Source of the DNA: Burkholderia ambifaria AMMD
GTDB lineage: Bacteria > Pseudomonadota > Gammaproteobacteria > Burkholderiales > Burkholderiaceae
Assembly: GCF_000203915.1 (NCBI RefSeq)
Contig: NC_008391.1
Location: 62,001-126,000, forward strand
DNA length: 64,000 nt
Reading direction: 5' to 3'
Shown: positions 57,569-64,000 of the stretch, piece by piece
How positions within the stretch are numbered: the stretch's first letter is position 1
Layout: the number at the start of each line of letters is the position of its first letter
Made by a program: the position numbers and the translations under genes
The notes under the pieces: generated by a model
Database searches by the model: none
What the model was told of the DNA's origin: nothing
What the model saw: the letters and a program-made list of their open reading frames with translations, nothing else

Positions 57569-58690
57569 ATGAGACAGGAAATCGGTGTGGCCGTCATTGG
57601 GACTGGCTTCATGGGTAAAGCGCATGCGCTAGCGTACCGCGCTGTCGCCAATGTCTTTCCGCGCTCCCTGAAGCCGCGTCTGGTGGCAGTTGCCGACGTG
57701 AGTGAGGCAGGTGCGCGGCAAGCCGCCGAGCAGTTTGGCTTCGAGCGCGCAACGAGTGACTGGCGGTCGCTGCTTGACGACCCCAGCGTACAGGTCGTCT
57801 CCATTACGACGCCGTGCAGCATGCATCGGGAAATGGCATTGGCCGCAATTGCAGCGGGGAAACATGTGCATTGCGAGAAGCCGATTGCGCCGTCTGCTCC
57901 CGACGCGCACGAGATGATGAAGGCGGCCGAAGCCGCGAACGTGGTCACGCAAGTCGGATACAACTACATCAAGAACCCAATCCTCAAATTGGCGCAAGCA
58001 ATGATTGCGTCCGGAGAACTGGGCGAAATCACGAGCTTCCGCGGCATACATGCGGAAGACTATATGGCTGACCCGGAGATTCCCTACGGGTGGCGAGTCG
58101 ACCCTCAGAACGGTGCCGGTGCGCTGGCTGAAATCGGCAACCATATCGTCGGTATGGCGCGCTTCCTTCTCGGCCCGATTACGCTGGTGAATGCTCAACT
58201 CGAGACTGTCAACAAGACGCGCCCCGTCGCTGCAGGGTCGGCCGAGCGACGGGAGGTCAAAGTCGATGACATCGCGCGATTGATGGTGACGTTCGACCGG
58301 GGATGCTCCGGCTCGATCGAAGCCAACTGGACCGCGACCGGGCGCAACATGCAACTTGAGTTCGAGGTCTACGGGACCAACGGTGCGCTGCTCTTCTCGC
58401 AGGAGCGCTTCAACGAGCTTCAATACTTCAAGGCCGGCGACGACCCGCGGACCACGGGATTTGCTCGAATCGAGGCCGGCCCTGTGCATCCTCCTTATGA
58501 ACACTTCACTGTAGCCGGCGGGCACCAGCTCGGCTTCAACGACCTGAAAACCATCGAAATGGCGGAGTTTCTTGCGGCGATCGAGCACAGGTCGCCCACA
58601 TTCCCCGACTTCCGCGAGGCCTGGGAAATCCAGCGGGTTGTCGATGCGGCAATTCGGTCGTCGACGGAGGGGCGGCGTATCCGCCTCTAA
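57569..58690 (+). CDS. Gfo/Idh/MocA-family dehydrogenase
   Basis: 373 residues from ATG 57569. The Rossmann part has 'VAVIGTGFMGKAHALAYRAV' and 'LVAVADVS'. 'AGKHVHCEKPIAPSAPDAHE' holds the conserved EKP, and 'GWRVDPQNGAGALAEIGNHI' the catalytic Asp/His region. Relatives oxidise a sugar or inositol hydroxyl with NAD(P). Together with the isomerase-like gene it suggests oxidation to a keto-sugar followed by rearrangement or cleavage. Confidence 0.92.
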   Translation: MRQEIGVAVIGTGFMGKAHALAYRAVANVFPRSLKPRLVAVADVSEAGARQAAEQFGFERATSDWRSLLDDPSVQVVSITTPCSMHREMALAAIAAGKHVHCEKPIAPSAPDAHEMMKAAEAANVVTQVGYNYIKNPILKLAQAMIASGELGEITSFRGIHAEDYMADPEIPYGWRVDPQNGAGALAEIGNHIVGMARFLLGPITLVNAQLETVNKTRPVAAGSAERREVKVDDIARLMVTFDRGCSGSIEANWTATGRNMQLEFEVYGTNGALLFSQERFNELQYFKAGDDPRTTGFARIEAGPVHPPYEHFTVAGGHQLGFNDLKTIEMAEFLAAIEHRSPTFPDFREAWEIQRVVDAAIRSSTEGRRIRL

Positions 58691-58706
58691 GCGACGAGCA
58701 CACGGT

Positions 58707-58752
58707 GCGCGCGGTTTGTCGGACATCCAATCCTGACCTCGCGCGCTTTTTT
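58707..58752 (+). terminator. Intrinsic terminator after the dehydrogenase gene
   Basis: GCGCGCG (58707-58713) pairs with CGCGCGC (58740-58746), followed by six Ts. The long 26-base loop makes it moderate. It separates the two rightward units. Confidence 0.65.
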
Positions 58753-58773
58753 GTGGTGCTAACGAGTGCCTCA

Positions 58774-58798
58774 GATATTTCCGGTCACCGGAAATATC
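58774..58798. promoter_or_regulatory. Operator-like element 2: 25-bp perfect palindrome
   Basis: GATATTTCCGGT C ACCGGAAATATC has two 12-bp perfect arms around one base. It contains TCCGGTCACCGGA, a T-N11-A core. It lies right after the terminator and 350 bp before the ATPase start. A related copy stands at 56384. Confidence 0.75.
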
Positions 58799-59148
58799 AT
58801 TTCGCGGCAGCGCATTTTTCTTTTGCGGGTGAACCAATAACCTTTGAGTCAACAATGGCGAAGCCGCCGAGGCGAGTTTCAGGAGACGACAGGCAATCCC
58901 GCCCACGCAGCGATTCTTCGCGAATTGCTCTCCTTGCAGACCAACAGCAGCATCACTGATGCGATAACGCCCAACGCTCGCTGAGCCAGAGGCGCCAACC
59001 GCCTCAGGTCGAACAAGGCTTCGTTGTTTCGAGAAGTATGCCGTCACCAAAGCGTGAGAAATCGCACGGGAACAACAACGTGTGACTGTGACAGGCATCA
59101 ATCCGTGTCAGCGGATGACCGAAGAGAGTCCGCTTATGGAGGAAGACA

Positions 59149-60732
59149 ATGCTGCAAGACGAAAAAAACGGCGCCGATATGCACGCCGCTCAGAGTCTGC
59201 TTTGCGCTCGCAATCTGACCAAACGCTATGGTGGCGTAAAGGCGCTCACTGGCGTGAGCCTCGAGCTGGCGCCTGGTGAGATTCACGCGCTGTGCGGGGA
59301 GAACGGAGCAGGAAAAAGCACGTTCATCAAGATTCTTGGGGGCCTCGTTCAGCCGGACGAGGGCGAAATCATCGTCGATGGATACCCACTGAAGCTTGGC
59401 CATCGCACCGACCCCAAACTCATCTCAATCGTTCACCAGGAGCTTGCTATCGTCCCGACGCTGTCGGTGCTCGACAATATCCTCCTGGGTGGCGCGGACC
59501 AGAGCGAAATCTACCGTCGCGGCCAGTACCGTGACGCCGTACGCGAACATCTGGATTCGGTCGGTCTGTCACATATCAAGCTCGAAGCGCCTGCGTCGCG
59601 TCTCAGTCTCGCCGAATGCCAACTGGTTGAAATTGCCCGCGGCATGTCGCGGCAAGCGAAGGTGCTGCTCCTCGACGAACCGACTGCAACGCTGTCGGAC
59701 GCAGAGATTGTTCGCGTGTTCGAGGTCGCACGCCGATTGCGTGACCAAGGGACTGCGATGATTTTCGTGAGCCATAGGCTCGACGAAGTATTCGCGCTGA
59801 CCGACCGCATTACGGTTTTCCGCAACGGCCAGCATGTTCTTACGCAACGCACGACTGACATGACGACCGCGGAAGTGGTCAAGGCGATGATTGGCCGCGA
59901 ACTGGTGCATAGCAAGGTCAAACCGCCCGAGCGTCGCGCCAATGTCACGCCGCGTCTCTCGATTGACAATCTCTCCGTCACCGACAAGGTCAAGGACCTC
60001 TCGGTCTCGGTCGCGCCGGGAGAAATCCTCGCAGTGGTCGGGCAATTGGGTTCGGGCGCGGAAGTGCTCGTCGAGGCACTGGCAGGCCTGCGTGGCGACA
60101 TCTCCGGCTCTGTGAAGCTCGATGGCCAGACGGTCAAGCTCGATAGCGTTCGCAACTCGCTGCGAGCGGGTATCGGATACGTCGCCGAAGACCGCGCTGA
60201 CAAAGGCGTCTTTCTGGACGCGCCGATTGCCGTCAACATCACGTCCTCTGTGATGGCGAAATTCAGCCGGGCAGGTGTGATGCGACGAGCCGGGGAGCAA
60301 GAGGAGGCGCGACGTCTCGCGTCGATGTTCGCTATCGACCCGAAACGCCTTCCTCATGAAGTATCCACGCTCAGCGGCGGAAACCAACAAAAGGTTTCTC
60401 TGGCGAAAGCCGTCGCACTATCGCCACGCCTGCTGCTACTGAACGAGCCGACCCGGGGCGTCGACATTGGAGCGCGAAGCGAAATCTACGGGACGCTGCG
60501 CAGGATGGCGGATGACGGTCTTTCGATTGTCTTCTACTCGACTGACCTCGAAGAAATCCTCGAGCTTGCGGACTCCGTGCTGACCGTCTTCCGAGGCCGG
60601 ATGGTCCGTCACAAGCCGAGATTTGAGATCGATGGCGACACGCTCCTGCATGACATCGTTGCGGGCGACGGGAGCACATCCCATGGGCATGTCTCATTCC
60701 GAAACCATTCTGTGGAGGTGGGCAATGCATAA
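59149..60732 (+). CDS. Sugar ABC transporter ATPase (RbsA-like, two nucleotide-binding domains)
   Basis: 527 residues; GGAGGAAG precedes ATG 59149. Domain 1 has Walker A 'GENGAGKST', 'LSLAECQLVEIARGMSR', Walker B 'VLLLDEPTATLSD' and the His in 'FVSHRLDEVF'. Domain 2 has a degenerate Walker A 'GQLGSGAEV' but a normal signature 'LSGGNQQKVSLAKAVALSPR' and 'LLLNEPTRGVDIGARSEIYG', as in RbsA/MglA. First gene of an operon with two permeases. Confidence 0.94.
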   Translation: MLQDEKNGADMHAAQSLLCARNLTKRYGGVKALTGVSLELAPGEIHALCGENGAGKSTFIKILGGLVQPDEGEIIVDGYPLKLGHRTDPKLISIVHQELAIVPTLSVLDNILLGGADQSEIYRRGQYRDAVREHLDSVGLSHIKLEAPASRLSLAECQLVEIARGMSRQAKVLLLDEPTATLSDAEIVRVFEVARRLRDQGTAMIFVSHRLDEVFALTDRITVFRNGQHVLTQRTTDMTTAEVVKAMIGRELVHSKVKPPERRANVTPRLSIDNLSVTDKVKDLSVSVAPGEILAVVGQLGSGAEVLVEALAGLRGDISGSVKLDGQTVKLDSVRNSLRAGIGYVAEDRADKGVFLDAPIAVNITSSVMAKFSRAGVMRRAGEQEEARRLASMFAIDPKRLPHEVSTLSGGNQQKVSLAKAVALSPRLLLLNEPTRGVDIGARSEIYGTLRRMADDGLSIVFYSTDLEEILELADSVLTVFRGRMVRHKPRFEIDGDTLLHDIVAGDGSTSHGHVSFRNHSVEVGNA

Positions 60733-61735
60733 GACCGCTCTTGAGCCCACTGTGCAAGTCCCTTCAACGGCGCTGAGGCGGTGGGCCGCAGCCTTGCTTG
60801 GAACAACCAGTATCCATGCCGCGTCGATTCGAATCGCAACCCTTCTTCTCATTGTCGTTGCCGCGGTCGTCGTTCCGCATTTCACCGAGTTCGGCAACGT
60901 TCAATCGTTGATGTACTCGGTCGCGGCGGTCGGCGTTGGGGCCATCGGGATGGCGCTCATCACACTCAGCGGGAATCTGTTCATGCTGTCGATGGGCGCG
61001 ACGGCGGCCGTCTCGACCGTGATGTTCGCCGCGCTTATTCATCTGGGCCTGGGCGCAACACTGCTGCTCGTCGTGCTGAGTGGTCTTCTGATGGGCGCTA
61101 TCCAGGGCGGAATCATCGCCATGGGCAAGGCGAACCCCATCATCACCACGATTGCCACTTCGTCAATCATCATCGGTGCGGGTGTCATTTTCACCGGGGG
61201 ATTGACCGTTATCGGACGGGGCGACGCGACGTGGCTTGGGCAAGGCAAGTTGTTTGGATGGCTGCCGACCCAGATTGTGGTGTTGGCCGTCTTCGGGGCC
61301 ATCGCGAGCTTCATCCTGCAGAAGTCGCGCATCGGCCGGGAAATTCGACTGATCGGGATGCGTGCCGAAGTTGCGCGCATCGCAGGTCTCCGGTTGATGG
61401 CGGCGACACTGGTCTGCTACGGGTTCGCCGGGGCCGCAGCCGCTCTCGCCGGGTCGTTGATTGCTTCGTCGTCGGCACAAGGCAACCTGACTTACGGCGT
61501 TGATCTGGACTTCAATGCAATCGCAGCCGTGCTGGTCGGCGGCATTTCGATTCGAGGCGGCCGCGGCCATATCTCGGACGCAGTGACGGGCGCAATCTTC
61601 CTCGCCGTCATCAGCAACATCCTCCTGGTCAGCGGAGTGAGCTATGAGTATCAATTGGTAGCCAAGGGCATCGTGGTCCTGGCGGCGGTCGTGTTCGGTG
61701 CACTGCTGGCCCGGCTCGGTCCCGGCCGGAAATGA
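60725..61735 (+). CDS. Sugar ABC permease 1 (RbsC-like)
   Basis: 336 residues. ATG 60725 overlaps the ATPase stop by 8 bases, with GGAGGTG upstream. About ten helices; 'LITLSGNLFMLSMGATAAVS' and 'DLDFNAIAAVLVGGISIRGG' are the RbsC motifs. The second permease is clearly different in sequence, so the channel is probably a heterodimer as in LsrCD or RhaPQ. Confidence 0.92.
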   Translation: MHKTALEPTVQVPSTALRRWAAALLGTTSIHAASIRIATLLLIVVAAVVVPHFTEFGNVQSLMYSVAAVGVGAIGMALITLSGNLFMLSMGATAAVSTVMFAALIHLGLGATLLLVVLSGLLMGAIQGGIIAMGKANPIITTIATSSIIIGAGVIFTGGLTVIGRGDATWLGQGKLFGWLPTQIVVLAVFGAIASFILQKSRIGREIRLIGMRAEVARIAGLRLMAATLVCYGFAGAAAALAGSLIASSSAQGNLTYGVDLDFNAIAAVLVGGISIRGGRGHISDAVTGAIFLAVISNILLVSGVSYEYQLVAKGIVVLAAVVFGALLARLGPGRK

Positions 61736-61749
61736 CAGGAGATTTGAAA

Positions 61750-62724
61750 ATGGAACAGTCTCAGCGACTTCTCAATCTGGCCATTCGCCTCATACTGCTC
61801 GTAGGGATGCCAGTAATTTTCGGCCTTAGCGTCGACCATTATTTTTCGCAAGCGAACCTGTACGCAATCTTCCAGGCATTTGCCTTCCTGGGTATCGTGG
61901 CACTTGGTCTGTCGGTGACGATGGTCGCGGGCGAGTTCGACCTGAGTGTTGCCGCTACTGCGACGGTCGCCGGCCTGATTACCGTGAAGTTCGGTGGTGA
62001 TAGTGCGTGGCTCGGCGTGCTGTCTGCGGTCATTTTCGGGGTGGTGGTCGGTATCGCGAATGCCGTGTTGCTGCCCTGGCTCGGTGTTTCCTCGTTGGTG
62101 ACGACCGTGGGGTCCATGATGTTCCTCACCGGAGTCGGCTTCTGGCTCGCGGGTGGACGCGTGCTGAGTTATGGCAATCTCGATGTCAGCGACTTCCTCG
62201 ACCAGAACGTCCTTGGAATCTTTTCGCTGCGTAGCCTCATCACGGTTCTCTGCTTCATCGTGGTAGCGCTCTTCTTGCGCTATACCACCCTTGGGCGGGA
62301 TATCTACGCGTCGGGGGGCCATCGGAAGGCGGCGATTCAGAGCGGTGCACGGGTAGGCAAGGCACTGACGGTTGGCTTCATCATCTCCGGGGGGCTTGCG
62401 TCACTAGGCGGAAGCATGCTCTCCCTCAGCCTCGCGACAGCGTCGGCAACGATGGGAAGCAATATCCTCTTGCAGGCGGCCTCGGCGGCAATTGTCGGTG
62501 GCGTTGCGTTGGGCGGAGGCATTGGTTCGCCGCTTGGCGTTGCGATGGGCGTGCTGATTCTCACCGTGCTGAACAACGGACTCGGATTGCTGAATGCAAC
62601 GTCAACGCAGATTCTTCTCGTCAATGGCCTGTTGCTCCTGATCGTCGTTCTGCTCGACGGGCGTCTTGGATCTGTTCTGGCTGCTCCGCTCGGACGACTC
62701 GCGCGACGAAAGGCAGCAGCGTAA
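61750..62724 (+). CDS. Sugar ABC permease 2 (RbsC-like)
   Basis: 324 residues from ATG 61750, with AGGAG eight bases upstream; ATG 61732 overlaps the previous stop but lacks such a site. 'VTMVAGEFDLSVAATATVAG' and 'AASAAIVGGVALGGGIGSPL' are the RbsC-type motifs. Last gene of the operon. Confidence 0.92.
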   Translation: MEQSQRLLNLAIRLILLVGMPVIFGLSVDHYFSQANLYAIFQAFAFLGIVALGLSVTMVAGEFDLSVAATATVAGLITVKFGGDSAWLGVLSAVIFGVVVGIANAVLLPWLGVSSLVTTVGSMMFLTGVGFWLAGGRVLSYGNLDVSDFLDQNVLGIFSLRSLITVLCFIVVALFLRYTTLGRDIYASGGHRKAAIQSGARVGKALTVGFIISGGLASLGGSMLSLSLATASATMGSNILLQAASAAIVGGVALGGGIGSPLGVAMGVLILTVLNNGLGLLNATSTQILLVNGLLLLIVVLLDGRLGSVLAAPLGRLARRKAAA

Positions 62725-62743
62725 CCCTCAGGGTGCTCCATGA

Positions 62744-62777
62744 CGGCCGACGCGCAAAGATCGCGTCGGCCGTTTTC
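62744..62777 (+). terminator. Intrinsic terminator of the sugar ABC operon
   Basis: CGGCCGACGCG (62744-62754) pairs perfectly with 62762-62772 around a 7-base loop, followed by TTTTC. Confidence 0.9.
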
Positions 62778-62975
62778 TGTTTCTCTGATCGAAATCAGCT
62801 TGCTCGAAAGCAACGGCCGTAGCGGTAACGCCCGGCGCGCCTGGCTGGGTTTGCCGCTTGTGAGAGGGGCGAGAGCCATCGTGGTCGCTCGGCGGTGCGA
62901 TGACTCTCGGGAGCATTACCGTCGATTTCAACAGGAGGATATCGATGCACTCAGCGATCTGGAACACTCGGTGCG

Positions 62976-63899
62976 TCAGGCCGCAAAGGTCATCCAGCGT
63001 TCTTCGAGATTGAGGTTCTTCACGCGCTCGATAAGGAAGTCAGTGAAAACTCGAATTTTCGCCGGCTGGTAACGCCGGCTTTGATACGCCAGGTTAATCG
63101 TCAGACGTGGCAGTTGCCAGTCTTCCAACACAGGAACGAGACGCCCCGACACGATATCGTCGTGGATGATGTAGAGCGGCTGCACGACAATTCCCAGTCC
63201 CGCACGTCCGGCCGCCACGATGACCTGGCCTTCATTCGAGTCCAGAGCACTGGCGATGGCGATATTGCGCTCCTCCTTTCCCCGACGCAGGTGTAGCAGA
63301 TACGGGTCGACGGCAAGGTTGTACACGAGCATGTTGTGCTGCGCCAGGTCCTCTGGCTTCTGAGGCCGGCCATGGGTGGCGAGATAGGCGGGCGATGCGG
63401 CGAGCACGCGTCGCGTCTCGGCAAGCCTGCGGATCGTGATGCACGAATCACCCTCATGCTCCTTCGTGCGAATGGCGATATCTATCCCGGATTCGATGAA
63501 GTTCTGATATTGATTGGTTGCGGTGATCTGAACCGTCAGGTTGGGATAGCGCTTCAGGAATTCGGGAAGTGCTGGTGCGAGGTGCATCATTGCGAAAGAT
63601 ACAGAACTGGTCACCCGAAGTACGCCGCGTGGATTAACGACCTCCTCGGAAGCGATGGCGTCCGCTTCTGCCAGTTCCGCGATCACGGCGGTGCATCGGC
63701 GGTGATATTCGCGTCCTGCGTCTGTCAGCCACATTCGCCGCGTTGTCCGTTCTATCAATCTGGCACCGAGGCGCTCTTCCAACGAACTGAGCGTGCGGCT
63801 AGCTGCTGCATTTGACATATCGAGCTGCTCGGCGGCCTTTGACAAGCTGCCTAGGTCGGCAGTAAGCACAAACAACTGCAGCTGGGTCCAGCGGTCCAT
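62976..63899 (-). CDS. LysR-family regulator of the sugar locus (inferred)
   Basis: 307 residues from ATG 63899 (MDRWTQLQLFVLTADLGSLS); AGGGAG lies upstream, and the frame stays open to 63962. HTH 'AAEQLDMSNAAASRTLSSLE' and the wing 'RTTRRMWLTDAGREY'. The effector domain follows with 'VLRVTSSVSFAMMHLAPALP'. The CrgA-like subgroup is suggested by length and pattern. It is convergent with the ABC operon and is the only regulator in the locus, so it likely binds the two palindromic elements. Confidence 0.93.
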   Translation of the reverse strand: MDRWTQLQLFVLTADLGSLSKAAEQLDMSNAAASRTLSSLEERLGARLIERTTRRMWLTDAGREYHRRCTAVIAELAEADAIASEEVVNPRGVLRVTSSVSFAMMHLAPALPEFLKRYPNLTVQITATNQYQNFIESGIDIAIRTKEHEGDSCITIRRLAETRRVLAASPAYLATHGRPQKPEDLAQHNMLVYNLAVDPYLLHLRRGKEERNIAIASALDSNEGQVIVAAGRAGLGIVVQPLYIIHDDIVSGRLVPVLEDWQLPRLTINLAYQSRRYQPAKIRVFTDFLIERVKNLNLEERWMTFAA

Positions 63900-64000
63900 C
63901 GTTTTCCACTCCCTTCCTGTCGGAACAATCGAAGGTGATTCTTCCAACCCCTTCGTGGGCAAATATGCCGCAGGAAGTCGGGCAGATAAACCGACTGGAT

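Larger units (their letters stand above)
58691..59148. other. 458-bp leader region of the ABC operon
   Basis: Contains the terminator at 58707 and the perfect palindrome at 58774. A 34-codon frame from 58856 has no family features and is not called. Confidence 0.6.

Noticed and set aside
58856..58959. 34-codon open frame (MAKPPRRVSG...) in the ABC operon leader
   Set aside because: No good ribosome-binding site, low-complexity composition and no family features.

Overview
This window is high-GC DNA typical of Burkholderia, most likely the B. cepacia complex. The lipase/foldase pair has the length and catalytic numbering of the classical B. cepacia enzyme. The acnA / prpD-like / citE-like / mdh / GntR / sdhCDABE / gltA block is arranged as on the second chromosome of this genus. 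No rRNA, tRNA, CRISPR array, insertion sequence or integrase was recognised.

Region by region. 0-4.7 kb: an EmrAB-type tripartite drug exporter (outer-membrane factor, DHA2 pump, HlyD adaptor) divergent from a TetR regulator. 4.7-16.5 kb: housekeeping and accessory genes, namely a large MscS channel, an LLM oxidoreductase, a 1.1-kb gap holding a strongly structured RNA candidate, a Sir2 deacetylase coupled to a DUF938 methyltransferase, gnd, a DUF4148 protein, a lipoprotein with a degenerate LytM domain, membrane proteins and cytochrome b561. 16.1-21.1 kb: DUF2946 plus an OprC-like copper receptor, then the lipase and its foldase. 21.1-27.2 kb: a MocR regulator divergent from a four-gene spermidine/putrescine-type ABC operon. 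27.4-32.6 kb: an MFS exporter, a secreted S53 protease with a lux-box-like palindrome upstream, and an ArsR/AHSA1/DUF1801 operon. 32.7-46.1 kb: the TCA-cycle block. 46.2-53.6 kb: an AraC regulator, a VOC protein, a DUF1479 protein, a DDAH/Lrp/permease locus, a GST and a cupin.

53.8-64 kb looks different by eye, being less GC-rich and more even in codon use. It forms one coherent uptake and catabolism locus for an unknown sugar, polyol or glycoside. Running leftward are a (beta/alpha)8 glycosidase-like protein with a possible Tat signal and a xylose-isomerase/AP-endonuclease-2 fold enzyme. Running rightward are an RbsB-like binding protein and a Gfo/Idh/MocA dehydrogenase, then, after a terminator, an RbsA-like ATPase with two different RbsC-like permeases. 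A LysR regulator faces them. A 25-bp perfect palindrome precedes the ATPase unit, and a related copy (17 of 25 positions) lies in the isomerase/binding-protein divergent promoter. Both contain a T-N11-A core as expected for a LysR regulator, which suggests one regulon. This is my best candidate for an undescribed system.

For genes, assignments rest on recognisable motifs read from the translations; no database search was possible. Start codons were adjusted wherever a Shine-Dalgarno sequence or signal peptide decided the matter.
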